Of a stretch of DNA of 61,044 nucleotides, positions 17,731-26,583 are shown piece after piece. The notes beneath the pieces were generated by a model, which worked only from the letters and a program-made list of their open reading frames with translations, was not told where the DNA came from and did not search any database. Each line of letters starts with the position of its first letter. Position 1 is the stretch's first letter. The stretch is from the NCBI GenBank assembly GCA_938010425.1, contig CALLUO010000012.1, forward strand, positions 1-61,044, written 5' to 3'. The stretch comes from an uncultured Elioraea sp. (GTDB taxonomy: Bacteria > Pseudomonadota > Alphaproteobacteria > Acetobacterales > Acetobacteraceae). Position numbers and translations under genes: made by a program.

Positions 17731-18971
17731 GAGCCGAGCGCAAGAGTGCGTAAGCCTTCGAAGAGACGTGGCACGAAGCCGAGCTGTGGCACGTCTTCAC
17801 CCGCAACCAGCGGCAGTGTCGTCGCCGGCACCCCCTGGCCCGACACCTCGAGGCTCGCCAGCACCCTGCCCCGCTGCACAGGGGCAGAAATCGGTGCAGT
17901 GTAGCGGACGGCGATGCGCGCGGTACGGCGCCATGTGCGTGGCATAGTGAACACGACGTCCTTCGGCGAGACGAGCGGCACCTCCCTCTTCACGCCGAGA
18001 TGGACAGGCGCAACATCGACAGTCTCACCGGCGGCGAACAGGCGGACATTCTCGAACTCGCTGAAGGCCCAGCGCATCAGCCGCTCGCTTTCCTCGGCGC
18101 GAGCGCGCATGGAGGGTAGGCCGTTGACGACGAGGATGACGCGACGCCCGCCCTGGATGGCGGAGGCAGTGAGACCGAACCCGCTCTCTTCGGTGTGGCC
18201 TGTCTTCAGCCCGTCGGCACCAATGTTGCGATAGAGCAGAGGATTGCGATTTTCCTGGTTTATGTTGTTAAAACGAAACGACCTCTCGCTATAATACCGA
18301 TAGTAGTTTGGGAAATCGAGAATGATACGCTTCGCAAGCAGGGCTAAGTCGCGGCACGTCATGCGGTGATCAGGGTGAGGCCAACCGGTCGAGTTGCGAA
18401 AGGTCGAGGCGGTCAAACCGATCGCACGCGCGCGCTCGTTCAAAAGTTCGGCGAACTGCTCCTCCGATCCGCTGATCGCCTCGGCAAGAACGATGCAGGC
18501 ATCATTGCCGGACTGCACAATCACGCCGCGCAGCAGGTTCTCCACTGTCACCGTCGTGCCGATCTCGACGAACATTTTCGAACCACCCATTCGCCAGGCA
18601 CGTTCGCTGACCGGGAGTTCCTGATCAAGGCGCAGGCGGCCCGCACGCAAAAGCTCGAAGACCACGTAGGCCGTCATCAGCTTGCTCATCGAGGCGGGCG
18701 GCATCGGCACATCCGCCTCTTTCTCGAGCAGGACAGCATCCGTCTCAAAATCGACAATCAGGGCGTGCCGAGCCAGCGTGTCAACGGGGCCGATCGGCGT
18801 GGTCGCAGGCGTGCCTTGGGGCTGCGGACGCGCCGGTTGCGATTGGACAGGACGGGAGGGCTGAGCCTGCGGGCGCTGCGTTTGACGGTGCTGCTGTGCC
18901 GCTGCGGCCGTCGCTGCGACCACCACGCCGGATGTCGCGCAAGCCAGCAGCAAACGACGGGTCGCGCGCAT
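17727..18971 (-). CDS. D-alanyl-D-alanine carboxypeptidase (penicillin-binding protein, DacA/DacC type)
   Basis: This periplasmic serine peptidase trims the terminal D-Ala of peptidoglycan stems. I choose ATG 18971 because GGGAGG lies 7 nt upstream and a signal peptide follows directly (MRATRRLLLACATSGVVVAA). Residues 27-62 are a Gln/Pro-rich spacer. Active-site motifs are SMSK (S94, K97), SGN (154-156) and KTG (256-258), followed by the PBP5 C-terminal beta domain. No obvious amphipathic membrane anchor is visible at the end. It overlaps tmk by 4 bp and follows a lytic transglycosylase gene, forming a wall-remodelling pair. Confidence 0.93.
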   Translation of the reverse strand: MRATRRLLLACATSGVVVAATAAAAQQHRQTQRPQAQPSRPVQSQPARPQPQGTPATTPIGPVDTLARHALIVDFETDAVLLEKEADVPMPPASMSKLMTAYVVFELLRAGRLRLDQELPVSERAWRMGGSKMFVEIGTTVTVENLLRGVIVQSGNDACIVLAEAISGSEEQFAELLNERARAIGLTASTFRNSTGWPHPDHRMTCRDLALLAKRIILDFPNYYRYYSERSFRFNNINQENRNPLLYRNIGADGLKTGHTEESGFGLTASAIQGGRRVILVVNGLPSMRARAEESERLMRWAFSEFENVRLFAAGETVDVAPVHLGVKREVPLVSPKDVVFTMPRTWRRTARIAVRYTAPISAPVQRGRVLASLEVSGQGVPATTLPLVAGEDVPQLGFVPRLFEGLRTLALGS

Positions 18972-18991
18972 CGACACCTCCCTCGCGATCG

Positions 18992-19963
18992 TCACGATGC
19001 GATCAGGTCGGACAGAAGGCCGACCGCCAGCACGTAATAGGTCGAGTTGTTGTAGCGACGAATCGCTTGCGCGTTGGAAAACAGGGCGAAGGCCTCGCCA
19101 CCTGGCCCGTCCGGCGCGGCGATCGCCGCCTGCACCGAGCTGGCTGGCAGCGCAGACCCATCATGCCGCTTCACGCCGAGCGCACTCCAGGCCGAGAGAG
19201 GCCGGACGCTGCGCCCATCGGCAAGCCTGGCGTCGAAACCGGCTGGCAGGCGCACGGCGAAGCCCCACCCCTCCCCCGCGCGCCACTGCGCCCGCGCGAG
19301 ATAGTTGCCGATCGAGGCCAGCGTGTCGGCGCGGCTGTGCCAAATGTCGCGCCGGCCATCTCGGTCGAAATCCACCGCATAAGCGAGAAACGAGGATGGC
19401 ATGAACTGCGGCTGGCCCATCGCTCCTGCCCAGGAGCCCGTCATCTGGGCAAGGCCGATGTGCCCCTGATCGAGGATGCGCAGAGCGTTGATAAGTTCGC
19501 TTCGAAAAAATGTCGCTCGCCGCCCGTCATAGGCCAACGTGGCAAGGGATTGGACAACCGGGAAACTGCCGAGAGTTGTACCATAATTCGACTCGATCCC
19601 CCAGATCGCTGACATCACCGCAGCCGCGACACCGAAACGCGCTTCGACAGCTTGCAACAACTCGCGATTATCAGAAATTGCGCGACGACCCTGCACAATC
19701 CGAGGCTCGGCAACGATGCGGGCCCGGTATTCGGCCCAGGTGAGTGTCCGTTCTGGCTGACGACGGTCAAGTTCGAGCACACGCGGGTTGGGGCGCAGCG
19801 CGGCAAGGGCGGTACGGACCGTCTCCGCACTGATGCCTTGGGCGCGCGCTTCGGCGCGAAGCCCGGCGAGCCACGCATCGAATGGTTCGGCGGCAGCAAA
19901 CCCCTTCCCCCCCATCAGCAGTCCACCTGCGGTCAAGAGGGCAGTTCGGCGCGAGACTCGCAT
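18992..19963 (-). CDS. Lytic murein transglycosylase, MltB/SLT_2 family
   Basis: Cleaves the MurNAc-GlcNAc bond of peptidoglycan, leaving 1,6-anhydro ends. With ATG 19963 (GGAG just upstream) the 323-residue protein starts MRVSRRTALLTAGG, a twin-arginine-like signal (SRRTALL), then a hydrophobic stretch and FAAAEP as the likely cleavage region. The catalytic Glu is in AIWGIESNYG (E124). MltB-type motifs GSWAGAMGQPQFMPS and DFDRDGRRDIW are clear. The C-terminus RRYNNSTYYVLAVGLLSD is a typical end of this family. No lipobox cysteine is present. The gene ends 20 bp before the carboxypeptidase start. Confidence 0.92.
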   Translation of the reverse strand: MRVSRRTALLTAGGLLMGGKGFAAAEPFDAWLAGLRAEARAQGISAETVRTALAALRPNPRVLELDRRQPERTLTWAEYRARIVAEPRIVQGRRAISDNRELLQAVEARFGVAAAVMSAIWGIESNYGTTLGSFPVVQSLATLAYDGRRATFFRSELINALRILDQGHIGLAQMTGSWAGAMGQPQFMPSSFLAYAVDFDRDGRRDIWHSRADTLASIGNYLARAQWRAGEGWGFAVRLPAGFDARLADGRSVRPLSAWSALGVKRHDGSALPASSVQAAIAAPDGPGGEAFALFSNAQAIRRYNNSTYYVLAVGLLSDLIAS

Positions 19964-19996
19964 ATGCTCCATAGCGATGATTTGCCATCCAAGGCC

Positions 19997-20034
19997 TGGC
20001 GAGACAATAAACGCGCCAGACGCCTGTCTCGCCA
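19997..20034. repeat. Perfect 10-bp inverted repeat between dnaE and the transglycosylase gene
   Basis: TGGCGAGACA at 19997-20006 and its exact complement TGTCTCGCCA at 20025-20034 flank an 18-nt loop. It fills the centre of the 87-bp spacer between the dnaE stop (20051) and the transglycosylase start (19963). No T-tract follows on either strand, so it is not a textbook terminator. It could be an RNA processing or stability hairpin, or an operator. Confidence 0.55.
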
Positions 20035-20050
20035 CCTGTGGTGGCACTGT

Positions 20051-23000
20051 TCAAACCTCCTCGACAGCAAGCACCCCAGGCACGGTTTCAAGCGCAGAGA
20101 GAAGGCTGGGCGAGACCGCCCAGCCGCGCCCCAAGTCGAGCTCGATCTCCTCCCCAGAGGAGAACACCGCGGTAAGGAAAATTCTCCCTCGGCCTGGCCC
20201 GGTCGCCTCAAGAAGCTCTCGTAACCGCTCGAACGCAACGCTCTCGCTGACCCTAGCCCTGATGCCTACGGCCGCCGACGCGACGACCTGATCGAGCCGC
20301 TCGACATCGACCGCGGTCAGCCGCAGCGCTTCGCCCTCGGCCCGCGCATCCGCCGTCACCACCAGCCGCTCGCCGGTGACAAGCAGATCGCGCACCCGGC
20401 TCAACACCTCGCTGAACAGCGTGACCTCGAAACTACCGACTGTGTCCGACAGGCGAAGCCAACACATTTTGGAGCCCATTCGGGTTGTTCGTTCCTTTAC
20501 GGCAACAACACTGCCGGCAAGCTTGAGCCGTTCCGCCCCGGCGGCGACCTTGGCCGCAATCTCGTTCGAGCGCGTCACCCTCAGCCGCCGCAGCGTGCTG
20601 GCATAAGCGTCGAGAGGGTGGCGGGTGAGGTGGAAGCCGACCGCTTCCGCCTCATGCGCAAGACGCTCCATCAGCGGCCAGTCTGAGACGTCAGGCAGCC
20701 GCAAATCCCCCTCCGCTGCGGCACCGAACAGCCCAAGTTGGTTTGCCGCCCTTTCCTCAGCCGCGGCTTGGGCACGTGCGATGATCGCCTCGGTTCCCTC
20801 AACGATGCGACGACGGTTCGCCTCCAGCCGATCAAATGCCCCGGCACGGGCCAGCGCCTCGATTTGTATTCGGTTCAGCGCATGCGGATCGATGCGCCTG
20901 GCGAAATCGCTAAGCGAGCGAAACCGTCCCGCCCGCTCGCGCTCCGCCACCACGCTTTCCATCGCCGCTCGCCCAACGCGTTTGATCGCGGCGAGCGCAT
21001 AGCGGATGGCGAGTTTGCCATCGCTTGTGCGCTCAATGCGGAAATCTGCTGTTGATGCGTTGATGTCGGGCGGAAGCACCGTGATGCCCATCCGCTCTGC
21101 CTCACCCTTCAGCGCGGCGAGCTTGTCGGAGTTGGTGATGGCGAGCGACATCGAGGCGGCTAGGAAGGCCACGGGGTGGTTGGCCTTGATGTAGGCTGTT
21201 TGGTACGCGACAAGGGCATAGGCTGCTGCGTGGCTCTTGTTGAAGCCGTAGTCGGCAAAGCGCTCCATTAGGTCGAAGATCTCGGCTGCCTTTGCGGCGT
21301 CAAGGCCGCGCGCAACCGCCCCCTCGACGAAGACCTTGCGTTGCGCCTCCATTTCGGCGCGGATCTTCTTGCCCATCGCGCGGCGCAGAAGATCGGCGCC
21401 CCCGAGCGAGTAGCCGGCAAGACGCTGCGCGATCTGCATCACCTGCTCCTGGTAGACCATGATGCCGAAGGTCTCCTGCAGGATGTCGCGGATCGCGGGA
21501 TGCGGCGGCTCCCAAGCCTCGCCGTGCTTGCGCGCGCAATAGGCCGGAATGTTTGCCATCGGGCCTGGGCGGTAAAGTGCGACGGCAGCGATGAGATCTT
21601 CAAAACGGTCGGGCTTCATCTGCCTCAGCACGTCGCGCATGCCCTGGCTTTCGAACTGGAATACGCCTGCCGTATCTCCGCGCTGGAGCATGGCGAAGGT
21701 CGTCTCATCATCGAGCGGGATAGAGGCGAGATCGATGACGATCCCCTGATCGCGCAGAAGGTCGCAGGCACGCTGCAGAACAGTCAGGGTCGCCAGCCCA
21801 AGGAAATCAAACTTCACCAGCCCTGCCTGTTCGACATGCTTCATAGAATACTGCGTCACCAGCATGCCGGAGCGCGGGTCGCGCGTTAGGGGAACAAGTT
21901 CGATGAGCGGTCGGTCGCCGATCACCACCCCGGCGGCATGAGTCGAGGCGTGGCGATAGAGCCCTTCGAGACGAAGCGCCACCTCAAGCAGTCGCGCCAC
22001 CTGTTCGTCTTCGTCGCGCATGCGCTGCAGCTGTACGTCCGCTTCAATCGCTTGTGCGAGCGTAACGGGCTTGGCCGGGTTGTTCGGAATAAGTTCGGCG
22101 ATCTTGTTGACAAGCCCGTAGGGCAGACCAAGTACGCGCCCGACATCGCGCACAACGGCGCGTGCTTGCAGCTTGCCGAAGGTGATGATTTGCGCAACGC
22201 GATCCGCGCCGTATTCGGCGCGCACGTAAGCGATCACCTCATCGCGCCGGTCCTGGCAAAAGTCTATGTCGAAATCCGGCATCGACACGCGTTCAGGGTT
22301 GAGAAAGCGCTCGAACAGTAGGCCCCACCGCAGAGGATCGAGGTCGGTGATGGTGAGCGCCCAGGCAACCAGGGAGCCGGCTCCTGAACCGCGGCCTGGG
22401 CCCACAGGAATGCCCTTGCTCTTCGCCCACTGCACAAAGTCGGCGACGATGAGAAAGTAGCCGGAAAAGCCCATGCGCGCGATCACGCCGAGCTCGTAGT
22501 CAAGCCGTTCTCGGTAAGGGCGTGCCGCCTCGCCTTCCAATCCAGCCTTGGCAAGGCGTTGTTCAAGCCCGCGTTGCGCGAGCGCACACAGCGCTTCCGC
22601 TTCGCCCACGCCCTGCGGAACCTTCGGGCAGACGGGCAGGAGCGGTTTGCGTGTGGTCGCCATAACGGCGCAGCGCTGCGCGATCGCGACCGTGTTGTCG
22701 CAGGCTTCTGCCAAGTCGGCGAAGGTCTGGCGCATCGCCGCCTCCGGCTTGAACCACTGTTCCGGGCTGACACGGCGGCGGTCCTCCTCGGCGGCAAGAC
22801 GTTTGTCAGCAATGCAGATCAGCACATCATGTGCCTCGTGCTGATCGGGATCGAGGAAGTAACAAGCATTGGTCGCAACAAGGGGGAGGCCGAGCGCGTC
22901 GGCGAGCGCGATCTGCGCGCGTTCGAGATCGTGTTCACCGACAACGCCAAGGCGCTGCACTTCGACCGCGATGCGATCGCGGAAGGCGATAGCCATGCGT

Positions 23001-23470
23001 TCCAGCCAATGCCGTGCGGCCTCACCTCGGCCCTCCCGCAAGAGCGTGGCCAGCGGGCCCTGCCCACCCCCGGTTAGAAGCAGCAAGCCCTCCGCGTGCG
23101 CGACCAGGGTCTCCTCGCTTACTCCGAGAGGCTGGCCAGCCTCAGGCGTGAGGTGCGCGAAGGAGGCGAGCCTGACCAGGTTTGACCATCCCTCTTCTGT
23201 CGCGGCGAGGAGAACCACCGAGGCAGGTGGTCTGCCGAGATCGCCGCTTCGCCGCCCCTCGAGCAGGCTGAGTTCCAGCCCCATGATCGGCTGCACTCCG
23301 CGTTTGACGCAGGCTTGCGCAAACTCGAGGGAGCCGAAGAGGTTGTTGCTGTCGGTAAGCGCGACCGCCGGCATCTCGTACTCTGCCGTTCGCGCAACAA
23401 GCGCGTCTATTTTGATTGCGCCTTCAGAGAGCGAGTAGGCGGAGTGGACGCGGAGGTGAACAAAGGCCAT
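20051..23470 (-). CDS. dnaE: DNA polymerase III alpha subunit
   Basis: The replicative polymerase catalytic subunit, 1139 residues from ATG 23470 (MAFVHLRVHSAYSL). An N-terminal PHP domain opens with HLRVHSAYS. The palm has GPGRGSGAGSLVAW (357-370) and PDFDIDF (398-404) with catalytic aspartates D401 and D403. Next come the fingers, a helix-hairpin-helix region and a C-terminal OB-fold. The frame extends 57 bp further upstream, but the ATG chosen overlaps the MaoC-like stop as ATGA and gives the standard N-terminus. In many alphaproteobacteria dnaE follows lolD directly; here it is about 15 kb away. Confidence 0.95.
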   Translation of the reverse strand: MAFVHLRVHSAYSLSEGAIKIDALVARTAEYEMPAVALTDSNNLFGSLEFAQACVKRGVQPIMGLELSLLEGRRSGDLGRPPASVVLLAATEEGWSNLVRLASFAHLTPEAGQPLGVSEETLVAHAEGLLLLTGGGQGPLATLLREGRGEAARHWLERMAIAFRDRIAVEVQRLGVVGEHDLERAQIALADALGLPLVATNACYFLDPDQHEAHDVLICIADKRLAAEEDRRRVSPEQWFKPEAAMRQTFADLAEACDNTVAIAQRCAVMATTRKPLLPVCPKVPQGVGEAEALCALAQRGLEQRLAKAGLEGEAARPYRERLDYELGVIARMGFSGYFLIVADFVQWAKSKGIPVGPGRGSGAGSLVAWALTITDLDPLRWGLLFERFLNPERVSMPDFDIDFCQDRRDEVIAYVRAEYGADRVAQIITFGKLQARAVVRDVGRVLGLPYGLVNKIAELIPNNPAKPVTLAQAIEADVQLQRMRDEDEQVARLLEVALRLEGLYRHASTHAAGVVIGDRPLIELVPLTRDPRSGMLVTQYSMKHVEQAGLVKFDFLGLATLTVLQRACDLLRDQGIVIDLASIPLDDETTFAMLQRGDTAGVFQFESQGMRDVLRQMKPDRFEDLIAAVALYRPGPMANIPAYCARKHGEAWEPPHPAIRDILQETFGIMVYQEQVMQIAQRLAGYSLGGADLLRRAMGKKIRAEMEAQRKVFVEGAVARGLDAAKAAEIFDLMERFADYGFNKSHAAAYALVAYQTAYIKANHPVAFLAASMSLAITNSDKLAALKGEAERMGITVLPPDINASTADFRIERTSDGKLAIRYALAAIKRVGRAAMESVVAERERAGRFRSLSDFARRIDPHALNRIQIEALARAGAFDRLEANRRRIVEGTEAIIARAQAAAEERAANQLGLFGAAAEGDLRLPDVSDWPLMERLAHEAEAVGFHLTRHPLDAYASTLRRLRVTRSNEIAAKVAAGAERLKLAGSVVAVKERTTRMGSKMCWLRLSDTVGSFEVTLFSEVLSRVRDLLVTGERLVVTADARAEGEALRLTAVDVERLDQVVASAAVGIRARVSESVAFERLRELLEATGPGRGRIFLTAVFSSGEEIELDLGRGWAVSPSLLSALETVPGVLAVEEV

Positions 23471-23940
23471 CAGTTGTTCGGCAAACAAGGCGCGTCGCGA
23501 CAGCGCACGAAGCCGACGGCGGTCCAAGAGCAGACCTGCTCGTTGCGCTGGTTGAAGAGTTCAACGCGTGTGCAGACGATACCGACCTGGGGCCGTGAGC
23601 GCGACCGCCGCGTTTGCAGCACGGTGGCGCGGGCACGTAGCCGATCGCCGGGCCGCACGGGCGCCGGCCACTTCAGCTCCTCAAGCCCAGGTGAGCCAAC
23701 CCCGTGCCGGCTCAACGCATGGTCACACCACAACCGCATCGCAATCGACGCCGTGTGCCAACCAGATGCGATCAAACCGCCGAAAGGCGAGGCTTTCCCG
23801 CCTTCTTCACTCAGATGAAAGGGCTGGGGGTCGAAGGCTTGCGCGAAGGTGATGATCTCTTCCGCCGTGACCAGGCGGTCGCCGAACTCATGCACCTCGC
23901 CCTCGCGATGGTCTTCGAACCAGCGTTCGCGGGGATCCAT
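23470..23940 (-). CDS. MaoC-like (R)-specific enoyl-CoA hydratase/dehydratase
   Basis: A hot-dog-fold protein of 156 residues from ATG 23940; a TTG at 23958 is possible and would overlap gloA. The N-terminus (YFEDF-like WFEDHREGEVHEFG) and AEEIITFAQAFDPQPFHL carry the hydratase-like Asp-x4-His (D43, H48 by my count). FGGLIASGWHTASIAMRL is the conserved MaoC helix. The family hydrates trans-2-enoyl-CoA or similar thioesters; the substrate is not evident. It sits between gloA and dnaE and its stop overlaps the dnaE ATG, so it is probably co-transcribed with them. Confidence 0.85.
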   Translation of the reverse strand: MDPRERWFEDHREGEVHEFGDRLVTAEEIITFAQAFDPQPFHLSEEGGKASPFGGLIASGWHTASIAMRLWCDHALSRHGVGSPGLEELKWPAPVRPGDRLRARATVLQTRRSRSRPQVGIVCTRVELFNQRNEQVCSWTAVGFVRCRDAPCLPNN

Positions 23941-23954
23941 GCCGAAGATCCCGT

Positions 23955-24347
23955 TCAAGACGGCTTGCGCTCAATCAGTTCGATCTTGTAACCGTCAGGA
24001 TCCTCGATGAAGGCGATCACCGTGGTGCCAAACTTCACTGGCCCTGGTTCGCGCGTAATCTTTACACCCGCCGCACGCAGACGGTCGACGGTGGCATAGA
24101 TGTCTGGCACACCGATGGCGAGATGGCCAAAGGCATTGCCGAGCTCATAGCGATCGACGCCATAGTTATAAGTAAGCTCGATGGCGGGCTCCTTCTCATC
24201 ATAGCCGACGAAGACGAGCGTGTATTTTCCTTCTGGTACATCGCGCCGGCGCAGTTCCTTCATTCCTAGCAGCCTGGTATAGAAGTCTACACTGCGCTCG
24301 AGATCGCCCACTCGGATCATCGTGTGCAGGAAGCACCCTTCGCTCAT
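23955..24347 (-). CDS. gloA: Lactoylglutathione lyase (glyoxalase I)
   Basis: Isomerises the methylglyoxal-glutathione hemithioacetal to S-lactoylglutathione, detoxifying methylglyoxal. The 130-residue protein has the four metal ligands of the Ni/Zn enzyme: H8 (FLHTMIRV), E57 (AIELTYNYG), H75 (FGHLAIGV) and E123 (YKIELIE). The length matches bacterial GloA. It lies between lpxI and the MaoC-like gene, where lpxB would be expected in most relatives. Confidence 0.95.
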   Translation of the reverse strand: MSEGCFLHTMIRVGDLERSVDFYTRLLGMKELRRRDVPEGKYTLVFVGYDEKEPAIELTYNYGVDRYELGNAFGHLAIGVPDIYATVDRLRAAGVKITREPGPVKFGTTVIAFIEDPDGYKIELIERKPS

Positions 24348-24374
24348 CGTCCTCCTCCCAGCCTTTCCGTCGCG

Positions 24375-25214
24375 TTAGGTGGTGAAGCGCCGCGCGACCA
24401 GGAAGAGCCCGGCCCGATTTGCCGCTTCGATCGTCGCAGCGCGCTCCGGCATCAGCGTCGTTTTGGCCTCGACTGCGATCCCACGCAGCCCGGCCGCTGC
24501 GGCACGCGCGACGGTGGTTGCGCCAATTGTAGGCAGATCGACCCGACTTTCCTGACCCGGCTTCGCGCGTTTGACAAGGACGCCGCCAGGCCCTTCGCGG
24601 CGAAGCAGCGCGCAGCGCTCAAGCAGGGCATCCGTCCCCTCGATCGCCTCGACACCCAACACGAGGCCTTGCTGCACTACCACCGCCTGACCGACATCTG
24701 CCTCACCGAGCAGACGACAGACGGCCGCACCGCGCGCGATGTCAGCCTCGGCCTCGGCGTCAGGACCAAGCCGCGTCAGCACACCTTCGGGCGCTGTGAG
24801 TTCGGAAAGAATGGTCTGCACGCCATGCACGCGAAACCCTTCCTCCTCGAGGACTCGGACAATCGCGCTGAGCAGCCCATCATCGCCGGAGAAGGCAGCG
24901 CGACCAATTCGTGCAAGCAGACGCGCCCCCTCAGCGTCAGGCATCAGCGACAGTAAAGACGGGCGGCGGACCGTGCCAACCAGCACGAGATCCTTGATGT
25001 TGCGTGAGCGCAATGCATTCAGCCCCTCGCCGATTGCGCCAAGACGAATACGCTGATGGGGAAACGACGCCAACAACGTAACGTCGGCGTGGCCGTCAAG
25101 CACCAGCACGAAGACCGGGCGACCGGAGCCGACCATCGCTGCGGCAAGCATCGCGGGCAGGGAACCACCGCCCGCGATGATGCCGAGGGGTGCTGCGTGC
25201 CCGCTTTGCTCCAT
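24375..25214 (-). CDS. lpxI: UDP-2,3-diacylglucosamine pyrophosphatase LpxI
   Basis: Hydrolyses UDP-2,3-diacylglucosamine to lipid X plus UMP, the fourth step of lipid A synthesis. LpxI replaces LpxH in most alphaproteobacteria. The 279 residues include the glycine-rich start LGIIAGGGSLP, KDLVLVGTVRRPSL, the DDGLLSAI region and the C-terminal stretch with CALLRREGPGGVLVK and VDLPTIGATTV. It directly follows lpxA with a 9-bp gap, in the order lpxD-fabZ-lpxA-lpxI. An lpxB gene does not follow. Confidence 0.94.
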   Translation of the reverse strand: MEQSGHAAPLGIIAGGGSLPAMLAAAMVGSGRPVFVLVLDGHADVTLLASFPHQRIRLGAIGEGLNALRSRNIKDLVLVGTVRRPSLLSLMPDAEGARLLARIGRAAFSGDDGLLSAIVRVLEEEGFRVHGVQTILSELTAPEGVLTRLGPDAEAEADIARGAAVCRLLGEADVGQAVVVQQGLVLGVEAIEGTDALLERCALLRREGPGGVLVKRAKPGQESRVDLPTIGATTVARAAAAGLRGIAVEAKTTLMPERAATIEAANRAGLFLVARRFTT

Positions 25215-25223
25215 GCTCAGACT

Positions 25224-26075
25224 TCAGGCTGCTGAGGCGGCAGCGGGTTCGGCCGCCTCCACCTCTTCGCCAAGATCGATTTCAGTCTCAGGGGCTGCAC
25301 GGCAGAGTGGCCTCTTGCCGGCGGCCCGCACGAACGCCACCATTTCCTCGACCAGCTCATTGCCGGCGAAACGATGCGCGGCGGCCGCAAATCGATCGGC
25401 GAACGTGCCATCGCGCTGCTTGAAAATGACCCTGAACGCCTCGCGCAGCGTCGCGATCTCCGCGCGCGAGAAGCCACGCCGTTTCAGCCCGACAATGTTC
25501 AGCCCTGACAGCCGGGCGCGGTTGCCTATGACAAGACCAAACGGGATGACGTCGCCCTCCACCCCACTCATGCCGCCTACGGCGGCGAAGCGGCCGATCC
25601 GAACAAACTGGTGGATCGCTGCCCCCCCACCGATATAGGCACCGTCCCCCACACTCACATGTCCGCCGAACATGACGTTGTTGGCGACGATCACGCCATC
25701 GCCCAAGCTGCAATCGTGCGCAACATGGGCGACACACATGATCATGCAGTCGGCGCCGATCCGCGTCACACCGTTGCCGACGCTGCCGCGATGGATGGTG
25801 ACGTGTTCGCGGATCAGCGTGCGCGGACCGATCTCTACCCGCGTCGGCTCGCCGCGATATTTCAAGTCCTGGGGCGGGAGGCCGATGGTCGCGAAGGGAA
25901 ACACCCGCACCCCGGCGGCAAGCCGCGTCGCGCCCTCGATGACGACATGGGCGCCGATCTCGGCGCCGGGCCCGATCTCGACCTCTGGTCCAATGACAGC
26001 GTAGGGACCGACCCGAACCCCCTCGGCCAGCAGCGCGCCAGGGGCGACCTGAGCGGTCGCATGCACCTCAGCCAT
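25224..26075 (-). CDS. lpxA: UDP-N-acetylglucosamine acyltransferase LpxA
   Basis: Transfers a 3-hydroxyacyl chain from ACP to UDP-GlcNAc, the first step of lipid A synthesis. The 283-residue protein is a left-handed beta-helix with about ten hexapeptide repeats in the first ~190 residues and a C-terminal helical domain (GLKRRGFSRAEIATLREAFRVIF). The catalytic histidine region reads CVAHVAHDCSLGD. The last ~20 residues are Ala/Glu-rich. It overlaps fabZ by 8 bp. Confidence 0.96.
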   Translation of the reverse strand: MAEVHATAQVAPGALLAEGVRVGPYAVIGPEVEIGPGAEIGAHVVIEGATRLAAGVRVFPFATIGLPPQDLKYRGEPTRVEIGPRTLIREHVTIHRGSVGNGVTRIGADCMIMCVAHVAHDCSLGDGVIVANNVMFGGHVSVGDGAYIGGGAAIHQFVRIGRFAAVGGMSGVEGDVIPFGLVIGNRARLSGLNIVGLKRRGFSRAEIATLREAFRVIFKQRDGTFADRFAAAAHRFAGNELVEEMVAFVRAAGKRPLCRAAPETEIDLGEEVEAAEPAAASAA

Positions 26076-26583
26076 CTGCGCGGCGATCCAGGATCATGGC
26101 CGAAAAGGTTGCCTCTGCCGCCATCACGCCATCGACCTTGGCCTCGGCCGAGAATTTCCAAACTGCGCCGCGATTGCGATCCTTGCGCACGTGGATTCGC
26201 ATCTGATCTCCCGGAACGACGGGCCGGCGGAACTTCGCTCCCTCAATGCTCATGAAGTAAACGAGCTTGCCGGCGGCTGCCTCGCCGAGCGTCTCTACCA
26301 CCAAGACGGCGGCAGTCTGCGCCATGCTCTCGATGATAAGCACGCCCGGCATCACAGGGTGCGCCGGGAAGTGGCCCTGAAAGAATTGTTCGTTGATCGA
26401 CACGTTCTTAATGCCAACCGCGCTTTCATCGACGATGACATCGACTACCCGATCGACGAGTAGGAAGGGAAATCGATGTGGGATCGCGCGCATAATGCGG
26501 GCGATATCGAGCACACCGACTTGCCGCCTGCCTACGGTGGCATCGCCCTCTGCTGCGTCGTCTGTCATGCCGCGGATCGTCAT
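26068..26583 (-). CDS. fabZ: 3-hydroxyacyl-ACP dehydratase FabZ
   Basis: Dehydrates 3-hydroxyacyl-ACP in fatty acid elongation, competing with LpxA/LpxD for hydroxyacyl-ACP. Starting at ATG 26583, which overlaps the lpxD stop, it has 171 residues; ATG 26568 is an alternative. The hot-dog core shows [12 protein letters not shown], the catalytic His in [16 protein letters not shown] (H71) and Glu E85, then [12 protein letters not shown]. The upstream in-frame extension to 26841 lies inside lpxD and is spurious. Confidence 0.96.
   Translation of the reverse strand: MTIRGMTDDAAEGDATVGRRQVGVLDIARIMRAIPHRFPFLLVDRVVDVIVDESAVGIKNVSINEQFFQGHFPAHPVMPGVLIIESMAQTAAVLVVETLGEAAAGKLVYFMSIEGAKFRRPVVPGDQMRIHVRKDRNRGAVWKFSAEAKVDGVMAAEATFSAMILDRRADG

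Noticed and set aside
16618-17904. 428-codon plus-strand frame across holB, tmk and the carboxypeptidase gene
   Set aside because: Arg/Pro/Ser-rich shadow of three conserved genes, with no start context.
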